From the NCBI RefSeq assembly GCF_030552895.1, contig NZ_CP130649.1:1674001-1738000 (forward strand): a stretch of DNA of 64,000 nt, read 5' to 3'. The notes below the pieces were generated by a model. That model did no database searches, was not told the DNA's origin, and worked only from the letters and a program-made list of their open reading frames with translations. How positions within the stretch are numbered: the stretch's first letter is position 1; every line of letters begins with the position of its first letter. This stretch comes from Tatumella ptyseos (GTDB taxonomy: Bacteria; Pseudomonadota; Gammaproteobacteria; Enterobacterales; Enterobacteriaceae). Positions 1 to 9,108 of the stretch are shown here, piece by piece. The position numbers and the translations under genes are program-made.

Positions 1-2
1 GT

Positions 3-50
3 ACTGTACCTGGCGTTCGTTCGGTCGTGAATGGTATGCAAATCAAGTAA
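3..50 (+). CDS. BON-domain protein, C-terminal fragment (OsmY-like), cut by window edge
   Basis: Only the last 15 codons are in the window, read from base 3 and ending in TAA at 48-50. The peptide TVPGVRSVVNGMQIK has the pattern that closes a BON domain (a Val-x-Gly-Val-x-x-Val-x-Asn run ending in Lys), as at the end of periplasmic OsmY-type proteins. It is followed directly by a strong terminator, which fits a real gene end. The identity beyond the BON-like tail is inference; the gene lies mostly to the left of the window. Confidence 0.5.
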   Translation, partial: TVPGVRSVVNGMQIK

Positions 51-61
51 ACCGCAAGGTA

Positions 62-86
62 AAGGCCGTTAATACGGCCTTTTTTT
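62..86. terminator. Bidirectional rho-independent terminator between the BON-protein gene and ompW
   Basis: An 8-bp stem (AAGGCCGT at 62-69 with ACGGCCTT at 74-81) has a 4-nt loop and runs into a T tract on the plus strand. The A run on the left supplies a short U tract for the minus strand. It sits between two convergent genes and can serve both. Confidence 0.8.
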
Positions 87-90
87 AAAT

Positions 91-723
91 TTAGAACTTG
101 TAACCTGCTCCTAAGAAAAATACCACTGGGTTGATTTTAGTATCAATTGAGTGTGATTCCCCCGCTGCTTTAAAGCGAACTTTCGTTTTAATATCCATAT
201 ACCATACTGAAGCATTTAGCATCCAATGATCATTTAATTGATAATCCATACCTGCTTGCGCAGCATAACCCCACGAATCTTTGAGACGTAAGTCTGACAA
301 GCCTGCTTGGCGGCCAGTATTATTGAACTTATTATCGAAGAAGGTTGTGTAGTTGATACCTGCGCCAACATAGGGTTGGAATTTTTCGCTGCTATCCAGA
401 AAATAATATTGTGCCATCAAGGTGGGGGGGAGTTGGTGCACCGTGGCAATATTACCGGTGGAGCGTAAGCCGACTTTATGTCTGAAGGGAGTCGCAGCGA
501 GAAGCTCCACACCAATATGGTCTGTTGCCATATAGGTAAATGTTAGCCCAAGTTGAGTGTTATTGCTGACATTAAATGAACCCAGTCCTAATACATTATC
601 GGAATTTCCCGTTGGACGGACTAACGCTGCTCCGCCACGAATAAAAAAATCACCCGCTTGGTGGGCAGAGGCCATTGCTGGGAAGAGTAGAGCCATGGCT
701 AACATAATTTTACGCGCTTCCAT
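91..723 (-). CDS. ompW: Outer membrane protein OmpW
   Basis: OmpW is an eight-stranded outer membrane beta-barrel implicated in uptake of small hydrophobic molecules and in stress responses. The 210-residue product (E. coli about 212) starts with a signal peptide, residues 1 to about 20, ending Ala-Ser-Ala before HQAGDFF. It continues with alternating beta-strand sequence (LGLTFTYMATDHIGVELLA, then WMLNASVWYMDIKTK) and ends in a terminal Phe, as barrel proteins do. The start at 723 was chosen over an in-frame ATG at 768 because AGGAGT lies just upstream and the signal peptide then begins correctly. A perfect FNR-type palindrome at 853-866 lies in its upstream region, in line with the oxygen control known for ompW in E. 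coli. Confidence 0.95.
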   Translation of the reverse strand: MEARKIMLAMALLFPAMASAHQAGDFFIRGGAALVRPTGNSDNVLGLGSFNVSNNTQLGLTFTYMATDHIGVELLAATPFRHKVGLRSTGNIATVHQLPPTLMAQYYFLDSSEKFQPYVGAGINYTTFFDNKFNNTGRQAGLSDLRLKDSWGYAAQAGMDYQLNDHWMLNASVWYMDIKTKVRFKAAGESHSIDTKINPVVFFLGAGYKF

Positions 724-1029
724 AATAACTCCTGAATTTATCGATAAAAAATGACGAAACGTAAACACCTATAATTATTGTGCCTATTCTGTCGCGTTTA
801 TCGACGAAATTCATGTGAATAATGAAGCAATTATTCTATATAAAACAATGCCTTGATCGAGATCAATTTAGATACAGTATTTCCCTTCGAGCAATTAACT
901 CTTTTATCAAGCAGTTACCCATTAATGCTCAAAAATCGATATAATAGAAAGTTATGTAAGTCCTGTGCCAGTTCCCACTTTATCCATGTACAATTGGGTC
1001 AAGTTTTCCCTATACATCAAGGAGTTTTC
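724..1029. other. Divergent intergenic region ompW / yciC (306 bp)
   Basis: No gene is supported here. The region holds the promoters for the divergent ompW and yciC genes. It contains the FNR-like site at 853-866, a CATTAT box at 824-819 that could be a minus-strand -10 element for ompW, and a TATAAT at 940-945 that could be the -10 element for yciC. An in-frame upstream extension of yciC from a TTG at 853 runs through this region but has no family counterpart. Confidence 0.6.
853..866. promoter_or_regulatory. FNR-type binding site, perfect TTGAT-N4-ATCAA
   Basis: TTGATCGAGATCAA matches the FNR consensus at all ten specified positions. It lies about 130 bp upstream of the ompW start and 164 bp upstream of yciC. 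ompW is a known FNR target in E. coli, so assignment to ompW is the likelier one. The exact spacing to a -10 element is not certain. Confidence 0.7.
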
Positions 1030-1764
1030 ATGTCCCTCACGGCCAATCAATTTTACCGTGACGCTGCCCAGCAGTTTAAGCAGCATTTCAAGCCGTTGAT
1101 ATTGATCTCACTGCTCTCAGCCTTTGTTACAGTATTGTTACTAAAAACTTTCATCCCCTCAACAGACCCACTAAGCGACTTTTTAAAAAGTGGTGAAAGT
1201 ACCGACTCGCTTTTTGGTCTAATTAAAGACATGAGTGAGGATCAACGTAGTGTTTTAATGCACATCTCGGCCGTAATGACCTTTTCTGCTCTGATCGGTA
1301 ATACTTTATTGGTAGGCGGAGTACTCAAATACTTATCTGCAACGGCTCAAGGGCAAGCAACGAGCGCAATTCGCGCTATCGGTGCCAGTGCACCAGTGTG
1401 GCCACGTCTACTTATTCAAACATTTTTGCTCACCACCATTGTACAACTCGGCTTTTACGTGTTGATTGTACCTGGGGTGATACTCATGGTGTTATTCTCT
1501 TTATCCCCTGTACTCCTGCTCGAAAATGATCGTGGATTACTGAAAACGATGAAACAGAGTGTGCCGTTAGTGTGGAAAAATATCCGTCTTATCGCACCAG
1601 CGGTTATCGCCTGGTTCGTCGTAAGGATTGCGTTGACCTTTATCTTTGGTAGCTTTGGCTTAATGCCTAACAGCATCATTCTGCTTATTAGCAATGTATT
1701 AGCCCACTTAACCTCAGCATTGTTATTGATCTATCTCTATCGTATTACTGCCCAGATTCGTTAA
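1030..1764 (+). CDS. yciC: YciC family inner membrane protein (UPF0259)
   Basis: A 244-residue inner membrane protein (E. coli YciC is 247) of unknown molecular function. Several strongly hydrophobic segments are visible: about residues 21-40 (LILISLLSAFVTVLLL), 75-100, 120-150 and 190-240. The start at 1030 follows AAGGAG by a few bases and gives the family N-terminus MSLTANQFYRDA. The longer frame back to 853 is not supported. It is followed 41 bp later by yciB, with a perfect 10-bp hairpin between them, so the two probably form one transcript with yciA. The function is not known; the family assignment is secure. Confidence 0.9.
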   Translation: MSLTANQFYRDAAQQFKQHFKPLILISLLSAFVTVLLLKTFIPSTDPLSDFLKSGESTDSLFGLIKDMSEDQRSVLMHISAVMTFSALIGNTLLVGGVLKYLSATAQGQATSAIRAIGASAPVWPRLLIQTFLLTTIVQLGFYVLIVPGVILMVLFSLSPVLLLENDRGLLKTMKQSVPLVWKNIRLIAPAVIAWFVVRIALTFIFGSFGLMPNSIILLISNVLAHLTSALLLIYLYRITAQIR

Positions 1765-1769
1765 TCACC

Positions 1770-1793
1770 ATGCAGCCTACTTTTAGGCTGCAT
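1770..1793 (+). other. Perfect 10-bp hairpin between yciC and yciB
   Basis: ATGCAGCCTA at 1770-1779 pairs with TAGGCTGCAT at 1784-1793 around a 4-nt loop. No U tract follows, so this is more likely an mRNA-stability or attenuating element inside the yciC-yciB transcript than a full terminator. Confidence 0.6.
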
Positions 1794-1805
1794 TAGGACA
1801 ATAAA

Positions 1806-2342
1806 ATGAAACAGTTGCTCGATTTTTTACCTTTAGTCGCTTTTTATATCTGTTACAAGCTCTACGATATTTTCGTGGCTTCAGGAGCATTGATTATCGC
1901 TTCAGCATTAGCCTTGATCGCAACCTGGTTTATCTACCGTAAAATAGAAAAAATGACGTGGGTGACCTTTATTTTGGTTACCCTTTTTGGGTCATTGACC
2001 CTTATTTTCCATAACAATGAATTTATTAAATGGAAGGTAACCGCTATTTATGGTTTCTTTGCTTTGGCACTACTTTATAGTCAGTTTTTTATGAAAAAAC
2101 CGATTATTCAGTCAATGTTAGGGAAAGAGGTGCAACTTCCGGATAGTTTGTGGCGCAAGCTGACTTATGCTTGGGTACTCTTTTTTATCTTCTGTGGCGC
2201 ACTGAATGTCTATGTTGCGTTCTGGCAGCCTGAAGCCGTTTGGGTTAACTTTAAAATGTTCGGCTTAACTATTTTGACCGTTGTTTTTACCTTAGTGAAT
2301 GGACTTTTCATTTGGCGTCATATGCCACAAACCGACAAATAA
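1806..2342 (+). CDS. yciB: Inner membrane protein YciB (IspZ family)
   Basis: YciB is a polytopic inner membrane protein of 178 residues (E. coli 179). It has been linked to cell-envelope integrity and septum formation; the older name ispZ comes from a Shigella spreading phenotype. About five hydrophobic helices are visible: residues 5-20, 24-45, 50-68, 76-92, 119-140 and possibly 150-168. An AGGACA ribosome site precedes the ATG. It lies between yciC and yciA in the order found in E. coli. The biochemical role is not established for the family. Confidence 0.93.
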   Translation: MKQLLDFLPLVAFYICYKLYDIFVASGALIIASALALIATWFIYRKIEKMTWVTFILVTLFGSLTLIFHNNEFIKWKVTAIYGFFALALLYSQFFMKKPIIQSMLGKEVQLPDSLWRKLTYAWVLFFIFCGALNVYVAFWQPEAVWVNFKMFGLTILTVVFTLVNGLFIWRHMPQTDK

Positions 2343-2379
2343 TAATAACTTATAAATAGATGTAATCTGGAGCAATGTT

Positions 2380-2802
2380 ATGAGCGAAAATTTACGAAGC
2401 CCGCAAGGTGAGATGGTCCTGCGTACCCTGGCAATGCCCGCGGATACCAATGCCAATGGGGATATTTTCGGCGGCTGGGTTATGTCACAGATGGATATGG
2501 GTGGCGCGATCTTGGCTAAGGAAATTGCTGAGGGTCGCGTTGTCACCCTTCGTGTCGATGGTATGACCTTTCTAAAACCGGTTGCAGTGGGTGACGTTGT
2601 CAGCTGTTATGCGAGTTGTATCAAGACCGGCCATAGTTCAATTACCATTAACGTGGAGGTCTGGATTAAGAAAGTATCTTCCGAACCGATTGGACAACGT
2701 TATTGTACAACAGAAGCGGTTTTCATTTATGTAGCCGTGGACGAACAGGGTAAATCACGTGCACTTCCAGAGCATGCACAAGGACTCGCCCACTGTCGTT
2801 AA
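2380..2802 (+). CDS. yciA: Acyl-CoA thioesterase YciA (hotdog fold)
   Basis: YciA hydrolyses a broad range of acyl-CoA thioesters to free acid and CoA in the cytoplasm. The 140-residue product is a single hotdog domain. It contains the family stretch NANGDIFGGWVMSQMD (about residues 24-39), with an active-site Asp in the following helix, and the strand VTLRVDGMTFLKPV. It is slightly longer than the E. coli protein (132). GGAG precedes the ATG. It closes the yciC-yciB-yciA group and shares a terminator with convergent tonB. Confidence 0.93.
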   Translation: MSENLRSPQGEMVLRTLAMPADTNANGDIFGGWVMSQMDMGGAILAKEIAEGRVVTLRVDGMTFLKPVAVGDVVSCYASCIKTGHSSITINVEVWIKKVSSEPIGQRYCTTEAVFIYVAVDEQGKSRALPEHAQGLAHCR

Positions 2803-2809
2803 TACAGAA

Positions 2810-2840
2810 AAAGCGTGAAGCTGCCTTCACGCTTTAGTTT
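2810..2840. terminator. Bidirectional terminator between yciA and tonB
   Basis: An 11-bp perfect stem (AAAGCGTGAAG at 2810-2820 with CTTCACGCTTT at 2825-2835) closes a 4-nt loop. It is flanked by A- and T-rich runs on both sides and sits between two convergent genes. Confidence 0.85.
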
Positions 2841-2841
2841 T

Positions 2842-3612
2842 CTATTCGATCGATGAACTTCCATCAATTCTGAAGATAATATTGAAGGTCTGACCTTGAG
2901 CCGGATGCCCCGGTGCATAACGCCAGCGTTTAATGGCATTTCTAACTTCTCGATCAAACATTCCTCTTGGCTCAGCCGAAACAATTTCGATGTTATCGAC
3001 GGCACCTGTTGCGTCAACATCAAACTTAACTCGAACACGGCCTTCAACATGTAACGCTAAGGCACGTGCTGGATAAGCGGGATTAACGGTTGCCAAACGT
3101 TGTGGCTTACCTTCAGACACACTTTTCTGTTGGTCTGTTGATTTTTGTGGCGCTGTTTGTGCACGTGTTTGCGGCTGCGTATTCTGTTGATTAAACGGAT
3201 TATCTTGTGCAGGTGGCGCCTTATGTTCGACCGGTTTTTCTACTGGCTTATGTACCACCGGCTTGGGTTTCTCATGGTGGACCGGTTTAGGGATGACTTT
3301 TTTAACCGGCTTGGGCTTCGGTTTTTCAACCGGAATTTCAACCTTATGCTCTACAGTTGGCTGTTCAACCTCAGGCGTTGACTCAGCTGTTGAGACAGGT
3401 TGCGGGGTTGCCGCGGCACTTTTCGCAGCAAGCTCCGGCTGAACTTCAGGTGCGACCAAAGAAACATTTATTGCTTGCTGGGGAGGCGGCAATTGGAATT
3501 CACGGTTCATCGAGGCATAGAGTAATCCTGCAATGACTGCACCATGTAATGCAATAGAGACGATTGTCGCAATCGATCCACGTTTAGGTAACTCTTCGGT
3601 TAGACTGCTCAT
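2842..3612 (-). CDS. tonB: Energy transducer TonB
   Basis: TonB couples the proton-motive force harvested by ExbB-ExbD to outer membrane receptors for siderophores and vitamin B12. The 256-residue protein has an N-terminal cytoplasmic tail and one transmembrane helix (about residues 13-33) with the conserved Ser16 and His23-type positions. A long Pro/Lys/His-rich periplasmic linker follows (about 75-135, with repeated KPKP and HKP units). The C-terminal TonB domain runs from about 165 (NPAYPARALALHVEGRVRV) to the end, including REVRNAIKRWRYAPG. It is somewhat longer than E. coli TonB (239), mainly in the linker. A promoter with a Fur-like overlap lies upstream at 3642-3671, which suggests iron control. 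Confidence 0.97.
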   Translation of the reverse strand: MSSLTEELPKRGSIATIVSIALHGAVIAGLLYASMNREFQLPPPQQAINVSLVAPEVQPELAAKSAAATPQPVSTAESTPEVEQPTVEHKVEIPVEKPKPKPVKKVIPKPVHHEKPKPVVHKPVEKPVEHKAPPAQDNPFNQQNTQPQTRAQTAPQKSTDQQKSVSEGKPQRLATVNPAYPARALALHVEGRVRVKFDVDATGAVDNIEIVSAEPRGMFDREVRNAIKRWRYAPGHPAQGQTFNIIFRIDGSSSIE

Positions 3613-3641
3613 AGTATTCTTTCGCTCAATGTATTACCGAT

Positions 3642-3671
3642 ATTCTAAATGCAAATAGCAATCAGTTTCAA
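3642..3671 (-). promoter_or_regulatory. tonB promoter with overlapping probable Fur operator
   Basis: Read on the minus strand, TTGAAA (3671-3666) and TAGAAT (3647-3642) are separated by 18 bp, each matching the sigma-70 consensus at five of six positions. The spacer, CTGATTGCTATTTGCATT, closely resembles the Fur-regulated tonB promoter of E. coli as I remember it. The promoter call rests on the sequence; the Fur call is inference from that resemblance. Confidence 0.65.
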
Positions 3672-3780
3672 TGCTGTTTTCATTACAGCCAAAGAAATTT
3701 GGTCACCGATGCTTTTTAATTGCGCCCTAGGTCATATTGCAGTAACTTTCATCTTTTACCCTACCGACAAAGGTATTCCT

Positions 3781-4077
3781 GTGCTTTACGTCATTTATGC
3801 CGAAGATAATAAAGATTCGCTAGAGAAGCGTTTAAGTGTACGAGCAGCCCATTTGGCTCGATTACAAATTTTAAAAGATGAAGATCGTTTGCTTACCGCA
3901 GGTCCCATGCCGATTGCAGATAGTGAAGAACCTGGTCATGCAGGTTTCTCCGGTTCCGTAATCATTGCTGAATTTTCATCTTTAGATGAGGCACAAACCT
4001 GGGCTAATGACGATCCTTACGTTGCTGCAGGCATTTACCAAAACGTTACCGTGCGCCCGTTTAAACGCGTTTTTTGA
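3781..4077 (+). CDS. yciI: YciI family protein
   Basis: A 98-residue single-domain protein of the YCII family (ferredoxin-like fold), the same length as E. coli YciI. Conserved features include LYVIYAED, the RxxHLxRLQ helix with its His, and the loop LLTAGPMP. The start is GTG at 3781 with AAAGG 7 bp upstream. An in-frame ATG at 3649 would add 44 unconserved residues that overlap the tonB promoter and was rejected. The family has a proposed His/Asp active site but no established reaction in enterobacteria. It is divergent from tonB and upstream of clsA. Confidence 0.9.
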   Translation: MLYVIYAEDNKDSLEKRLSVRAAHLARLQILKDEDRLLTAGPMPIADSEEPGHAGFSGSVIIAEFSSLDEAQTWANDDPYVAAGIYQNVTVRPFKRVF

Positions 4078-4097
4078 TGGGCTACTAATTTCTGCTG

Positions 4098-4133
4098 AGC
4101 GGGGATGATTTAAATACCTCTCCGCTAGCTTTT
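4098..4133 (+). terminator. Probable terminator of yciI
   Basis: AGCGGGGA (4098-4105) pairs with TCTCCGCT (4119-4126) with one G-U pair around a 13-nt loop, followed by AGCTTTT. It is 21 bp past the yciI stop. The loop is long and the U tract short, so efficiency is uncertain. Confidence 0.5.
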
Positions 4134-4303
4134 AAACACATTTTACTATTACCAATTTTTCCCTTTATCTTTTCTTAGCCTGATTTGCTTCATAGTCTTT
4201 GCCCTTTCCCATTCGCCTCCCGAGTAAAAATCCGGAATTGGTTTACATTCCTAATACTCCACGTACACTACACTCAACTTTATTTGGGGATTCGATACTG
4301 CCT

Positions 4304-5770
4304 ATGACCTCTGCGACTTTCTATGGCCTACTTAATGGTGTCATTCTCTTTAGCTACTGGCTATTGATCGCGAGTGTTACTATACGAATCCTGATAAAAC
4401 GCCGTACCGTCTCTTCCTCAATGGTATGGTTACTGATTATTTTCTTTCTCCCCCTCGTCGGCGTTATTGCGTATATCGCTTTCGGTGAATTATATCTCGG
4501 CCGGCGGCGAGCTGAGCGTGCACGCAGTATGTGGCCAGCTACTGCACACTGGCTACAAGAGTTAAAAAGCTGTCAGCATATTTTTGCGACCCACACCAGC
4601 GATGTGGCCAGTAGTCTCTTTAACCTCTGTGAAAACCGACAAGGGATCCCGGGGGTGAAAGGCAATCAGCTGCAACTCCTCACCAGCGCACCAGATGTGA
4701 TGAATGCGTTGATCCGGGACATTAATCTTGCCCACCGTACCATTGAAATGGTTTTTTATATTTGGCAGCCCGGGGGGAAAAGTGACCATGTTGCTAATGC
4801 CCTAATTAGTGCTGCGCGCAGAGGTGTTGTCTGTCGAGTACTACTTGATTGTGCGGGGAGCCGCCAATTTTTCAAAAGTGCATGGCCTGAACGTATGCGA
4901 CATGCCGGTATTGAGGTGATTCAGGCACTTCCTGTTAATATTTTCCGCTTTTTTCTCCGTCGCCTAGATTTACGTCAGCATAGAAAAATCGTCCTAATTG
5001 ATAACGCTATCGCCTACACTGGTAGCATGAATATGGTCGATCCGCGCTTCTTTAAGCAAGATGCAGGCGTCGGCCAGTGGGTAGATTTAATGGCACGGAT
5101 GGAAGGACCCGTAGCGACTACATTAGGGATCGTTTACTCTTGCGATTGGGAAATCGAAACCGGTGAGAGAGTCCTTCCCCCTTTGCCTGAGCGTGTAAGT
5201 ATGCCATTCGAGCAGTCCTCAGGGCACACCATTCATGTTATTGCTTCAGGCCCAGGGTTTCCTGAAGATCTTATCCATCAAGCACTGTTAACGGCCATTT
5301 ATGCCGCTCGTGAAAGCTTGATTATGACTACTCCTTATTTCGTTCCTAGTGATGACCTTTTACACGCCATTTGTACTGCTGCATACCGTGGTGTTGAGGT
5401 CAGCTTGATTGTGCCGCGCAAAAATGATTCGCTACTCGTCGGCTGGGCAAGCCGAGCATTTTTCACCGAACTGCTTGATGCAGGAGTGAATATTTATCTT
5501 TTCGAGGAAGACCTCCTTCATACGAAAAGCGTCTTAATTGATGGAGAACTCAGCTTAATCGGCACCGTCAATTTAGATATGCGTAGCTTGTGGTTAAACT
5601 TTGAAATTACCTTAGTCATTGACGATGCGGATTTCGGGAATGATTTAGATTGTGTGCAACAAGATTATATTGCGCGTTCAACCCTCCTTTCTAAGGAATC
5701 ATGGTCGCACCGTGCTTACTGGAAACGGATTGTCGAACGATTGTTTTACTTCTTGAGTCCATTATTGTAA
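4304..5770 (+). CDS. clsA: Cardiolipin synthase A
   Basis: ClsA makes cardiolipin and glycerol from two phosphatidylglycerol molecules at the inner membrane. The 488-residue protein (E. coli 486) has two N-terminal transmembrane helices (about 10-30 and 40-60) and two phospholipase-D domains. The HxK(x4)D motifs are intact: His226-Lys228-Asp233 and His406-Lys408-Asp413. The start at 4304 was chosen by alignment with the family. A longer frame from 4199 adds 35 residues without homologues. GGGGA lies about 13 bp upstream, rather far, so the exact start is slightly uncertain. The kch gene that follows cls in E. coli is absent here; yciU comes next. Confidence 0.95.
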   Translation: MTSATFYGLLNGVILFSYWLLIASVTIRILIKRRTVSSSMVWLLIIFFLPLVGVIAYIAFGELYLGRRRAERARSMWPATAHWLQELKSCQHIFATHTSDVASSLFNLCENRQGIPGVKGNQLQLLTSAPDVMNALIRDINLAHRTIEMVFYIWQPGGKSDHVANALISAARRGVVCRVLLDCAGSRQFFKSAWPERMRHAGIEVIQALPVNIFRFFLRRLDLRQHRKIVLIDNAIAYTGSMNMVDPRFFKQDAGVGQWVDLMARMEGPVATTLGIVYSCDWEIETGERVLPPLPERVSMPFEQSSGHTIHVIASGPGFPEDLIHQALLTAIYAARESLIMTTPYFVPSDDLLHAICTAAYRGVEVSLIVPRKNDSLLVGWASRAFFTELLDAGVNIYLFEEDLLHTKSVLIDGELSLIGTVNLDMRSLWLNFEITLVIDDADFGNDLDCVQQDYIARSTLLSKESWSHRAYWKRIVERLFYFLSPLL

Positions 5771-5814
5771 AACTGCGTTGAACTCTATTCTCACTGAAAA
5801 TAACTAGGTTACTT

Positions 5815-6138
5815 ATGGATTTAAATAATCGCCTTACCGAAGATGAAACACTTGAGCAGGCCTATGATATTTTCTTGGAGCTAGCTGCTGACAACTTAGA
5901 TCCTGCAGACACAATTCTCTTTAATTTACAATTTGAATCTCGTGGAGGCGCTGAGCTTCACGACCCCTCAGCAGATTGGGAAGAGCATGTGGATTTTGAC
6001 TTAAATCCGGATTTTTTTTCTGAAGTCATTATTGGCTTAGGGGAGGATGAGGACGCCCCGATTACCGATATTTTTGCCCGAATTCTACTTTGTAGAGAAA
6101 AAAATCATAAACTCTGCCATATATTATGGAGAGAGTAA
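5815..6138 (+). CDS. yciU: YciU, putative dsDNA-mimic protein (DUF440)
   Basis: A very acidic 107-residue protein closely matching E. coli YciU (109). The DUF440/HI1450 family is proposed to mimic the charge pattern of double-stranded DNA and to bind DNA-binding proteins such as HU-type partners. That role comes from structural work on a Haemophilus homologue and is not proven here. Runs such as [19 protein letters not shown] and the tail [16 protein letters not shown] are well conserved. It is followed by a strong terminator. Confidence 0.92.
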   Translation: MDLNNRLTEDETLEQAYDIFLELAADNLDPADTILFNLQFESRGGAELHDPSADWEEHVDFDLNPDFFSEVIIGLGEDEDAPITDIFARILLCREKNHKLCHILWRE

Positions 6139-6158
6139 TTCACTCTTTATCGGTTGGA

Positions 6159-6185
6159 CGCCCTAGCTCAAACTAGGGCGTTTTT
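6159..6185 (+). terminator. Terminator of yciU
   Basis: CGCCCTAG (6159-6166) pairs with CTAGGGCG (6173-6180) around a 6-nt loop, followed by TTTTT. On the opposite strand the stem lies just past the oppF stop but lacks a U tract. Confidence 0.8.
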
Positions 6186-6187
6186 CG

Positions 6188-7195
6188 TTAAAGGGGATCG
6201 GCTTTCAAACAGGATACTGCATGACTGAAGTTACCTTCTAATACGGGTTTAGTCTTCGCACACTCAGCTACCGCCTGCGGGCAACGAGTACGAAAAACAC
6301 AGCCTGAAGGAGGATTAATGGGTGAAGGAAGTTCCCCTTCAAGTAACTGTACCTGCTTAGTCATCTCTTTATCAGGGTCTGGAATAGGTACGGCAGACAT
6401 CAACGCTTGGGTATAAGGGTGTAACGGCTGATGATAAACTTGGTCATAGGTTCCCAACTCAACCGCATGGCCTAAATACATCACTAACACCCGATCTGAA
6501 ATGTGTTTTACGACCGCCAAATCATGCGCGATAAAAATAAGTGATAATCCCATCTCCCGTTGTAATTTTTGCAGCAAATTCACCACTTGAGCTTGAATCG
6601 AGACATCTAAGGCAGATACGGGTTCATCACAAATCACTAATTTTGGCTCGAGTATCAAGGCCCGAGCAATACCGATACGTTGACATTGTCCGCCTGAAAA
6701 CTCATGTGGGTAACGGTTAATCAGGTTAGGTAATAGCCCCACTTTCATCATCATCGCCCGGACTTTTTCACTGACTTCATGCTTTGACATCTTTGGATGA
6801 TAAGTCCTTAATGGTTCGGCAATAATATCACCGACAGTCATGCGGGGATTCAGTGAAGCCAGGGGATCTTGGAAAATCATTTGGATATCAGTACGCGCAT
6901 CACGCCAAGCTTTATCATCTTGACCCAAAAGATCTTTACCTAACCAAGTGACTCTTCCTCCTTGTGCTTTAACAAGGCCGATGATCGCACGGGCAAGCGT
7001 CGATTTACCGCAACCCGATTCCCCGACCACTCCTAAGGTTTCTCCTTCGTAAAGACGCAGGCTGACACCATCTACCGCCTTTAAGCTCTTTTTAGGCTGC
7101 CAAAACCATTGCTGCCCCTCTTTAATCTCAAAATGGACACGCAAATCCGCGATTTCGAGTAAAACTTTTCTATCTTGTAGCGCGATATCGTTCAT
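6188..7195 (-). CDS. oppF: Oligopeptide ABC transporter ATP-binding protein OppF
   Basis: One of the two ATPases that power oligopeptide import through OppBC. The 335-residue protein (E. coli 334) has Walker [10 protein letters not shown], the Q-loop region QMIFQDP, the signature [14 protein letters not shown] and Walker B LVICDEP. It ends with the C-terminal oligopeptide-transporter domain containing [14 protein letters not shown], a Cys-rich motif that binds an iron-sulfur cluster in related dipeptide transporters. The start at 7195 overlaps the oppD stop as ATGA, typical of translational coupling. Last gene of the opp operon. Confidence 0.96.
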   Translation of the reverse strand: MNDIALQDRKVLLEIADLRVHFEIKEGQQWFWQPKKSLKAVDGVSLRLYEGETLGVVGESGCGKSTLARAIIGLVKAQGGRVTWLGKDLLGQDDKAWRDARTDIQMIFQDPLASLNPRMTVGDIIAEPLRTYHPKMSKHEVSEKVRAMMMKVGLLPNLINRYPHEFSGGQCQRIGIARALILEPKLVICDEPVSALDVSIQAQVVNLLQKLQREMGLSLIFIAHDLAVVKHISDRVLVMYLGHAVELGTYDQVYHQPLHPYTQALMSAVPIPDPDKEMTKQVQLLEGELPSPINPPSGCVFRTRCPQAVAECAKTKPVLEGNFSHAVSCLKADPL

Positions 7196-8178
7196 CGTGC
7201 GACCTCCAAGGGATGGTGGCAAGCGCGTAGGCGCCCTTCTGCAAATGCTTCGAGTTGTGGCGATTGGCGACAAATGTCCGTAGCGTAAGCACAGCGTGGT
7301 TGGAAAGGACAGCCACTAGGAAGGCGTAATAAATTAGGAGGGTTGCCCGGAATCGTCAACAAGCTCTCTTCATCGCTATCTAAACGTGGCACGGCACTGA
7401 GTAATCCTTGAGAATAAGGGTGTACCGGCTGATAAAAAATATCCCGTGCGCTGCCATATTCCATTGTTCGGCCCGCGTACATCACTAAAACTTTGTCACA
7501 AATACCCGCGACTACCCCAAGATCGTGGGTAATCATGATGATTGCCGTATTAAACTCATGTTTAAGCTCATTTAATAAGGTCATGATCTGCGCTTGGACC
7601 GTCACATCCAAGGCGGTAGTGGGTTCATCGGCAATTAACAGTTTTGGCTGGCAAAGTAACGCCATGGCGATCATCACCCTTTGGCGCATACCTCCGGAAA
7701 ACTCATGCGGATACATGGCCATTCGCTTCTGTGCTTCCGGCATCTTAACAGCATCTAGCATCTGCAGGGAGTGCGTAAACGCCTCTTTCTTACTCATTCC
7801 CTTATGCAGTCGAAGCACTTCGATGAGTTGGTCACCCACTTTCATATAGGGATTGAGCGAGGTCATCGGGTCCTGGAAAATCATGGCCATCTCTTCCGCC
7901 CGCAGTCTATTTAACTGAGCTTCAGGGAGGTTAAGAATTTCTTGGCCATTAAAGCGAGCAGATCCGCCAATGCGACCGTTCTTAGCCAATAATCCCATCA
8001 GGGCAAAGGCAGTTTGCGATTTTCCTGAACCTGACTCACCAACGATACCTAAGGTTTCGCCTGGTTTTAGGGAGAAGTTCAAATCATTGACGGCAGTGAC
8101 ATCACCATCATGCGTACTAAAAGTGACGCGTAAATCTTTGACATCAAGCAGTAATGGATGCTGTGTTAATGAAGTCAT
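7192..8178 (-). CDS. oppD: Oligopeptide ABC transporter ATP-binding protein OppD
   Basis: Partner ATPase of OppF. The 328-residue protein shows Walker [11 protein letters not shown], the signature [14 protein letters not shown], Walker B LLIADEP and the switch His in MITHDLGVV. The C-terminal [14 protein letters not shown] cluster is typical of the Opp/Dpp subfamily. GGAGGGACA directly precedes the ATG, one of the strongest ribosome sites in the window. It lies 8 bp after oppC and overlaps oppF by 4 bp. Confidence 0.96.
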   Translation of the reverse strand: MTSLTQHPLLLDVKDLRVTFSTHDGDVTAVNDLNFSLKPGETLGIVGESGSGKSQTAFALMGLLAKNGRIGGSARFNGQEILNLPEAQLNRLRAEEMAMIFQDPMTSLNPYMKVGDQLIEVLRLHKGMSKKEAFTHSLQMLDAVKMPEAQKRMAMYPHEFSGGMRQRVMIAMALLCQPKLLIADEPTTALDVTVQAQIMTLLNELKHEFNTAIIMITHDLGVVAGICDKVLVMYAGRTMEYGSARDIFYQPVHPYSQGLLSAVPRLDSDEESLLTIPGNPPNLLRLPSGCPFQPRCAYATDICRQSPQLEAFAEGRLRACHHPLEVAR

Positions 8179-8186
8179 TGTCCCTC

Positions 8187-9095
8187 CTAGCGGTCTTTAG
8201 GATCAAGCGCATCGCGTAAGCCATCGCCGATAAAATTAAAACAAAACAGTGTGATAACTAGGAATCCCGCCGGGAACAGTAATAACCAAGGAGAAACTTC
8301 CATTGAATTGGCCCCGTCACTGAGTAAAGCCCCCCAACTGCTGAGCGGTTCTTGAGTGCCAAGACCTAAAAAGCTGAGAAAAGATTCAAACAAAATCATA
8401 CTGGGGACTAATAACGAAGCATAAACCACAACAACACCCAACACATTTGGCACAATATGACGGCTAACAATTTTGAAGGTGGAAACGCCACCGACTTGTG
8501 CCGCTTCAATGAACTCTTTGCGCTTTAGTCCTAACGTTTGTCCGCGTACTATCCGCGCCATATCTAGCCAAGACACCATTCCTATTGCCACAAAGATAAG
8601 AAGAATGTTTCGGCCAAAAAAAGTCACTAACAAAATCACAAAGAACATGAAGGGAAAGGAGTTTAGAATTTCTAGTATGCGCATCATGATCGCATCGACT
8701 TTTCCCCCCAGATACCCTGCTAAGGAACCGTAAAAAGTACCTACGATTACCGCGATGATTGCCGAGGCAACACCTACCATTAATGAAATCCTACCACCAA
8801 TCGCTACGCGGACCAGTAAATCACGACCTGAAGAATCGGTACCGAAGTAGTGCTTTGAAGCTAAATCGGGTGCAGCTGACATCATCGACCAATCTGTATC
8901 GTCGTAGGTAAACGATGACAACACTGGAGCAAAGATGACGAATAGAACAATTAACAGTAAGACAATTAAGCTGAAGAGTGCTGCACGGTTATGAATGAAA
9001 CGTCTACGGGCATCTTGCCATAAACTACGCCCTTCAATATCGAGTTGCTCGGTGAAAGCTTCGACCGCCTGACTATTTTTTTTACTTGCTAACAT
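8187..9095 (-). CDS. oppC: Oligopeptide ABC transporter permease OppC
   Basis: One of the two inner-membrane permeases of the oligopeptide importer, 302 residues as in E. coli. An N-terminal helix (about 38-62, [19 protein letters not shown]) is followed by the binding-protein-dependent transport domain with five more helices. The EAA-type loop that contacts the ATPases is visible around [21 protein letters not shown]. The start at 9095 has GGAG upstream. An in-frame ATG at 9161 would overlap oppB and is not conserved. Confidence 0.96.
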   Translation of the reverse strand: MLASKKNSQAVEAFTEQLDIEGRSLWQDARRRFIHNRAALFSLIVLLLIVLFVIFAPVLSSFTYDDTDWSMMSAAPDLASKHYFGTDSSGRDLLVRVAIGGRISLMVGVASAIIAVIVGTFYGSLAGYLGGKVDAIMMRILEILNSFPFMFFVILLVTFFGRNILLIFVAIGMVSWLDMARIVRGQTLGLKRKEFIEAAQVGGVSTFKIVSRHIVPNVLGVVVVYASLLVPSMILFESFLSFLGLGTQEPLSSWGALLSDGANSMEVSPWLLLFPAGFLVITLFCFNFIGDGLRDALDPKDR

Positions 9096-9108
9096 GCGGG
9101 TCTCCAGC

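Noticed and set aside
3145..3381. A 78-codon plus-strand frame opposite tonB, rich in Arg, Leu and Phe.
   Set aside because: It is the mirror of the Pro/Lys-rich TonB linker and has no independent support.
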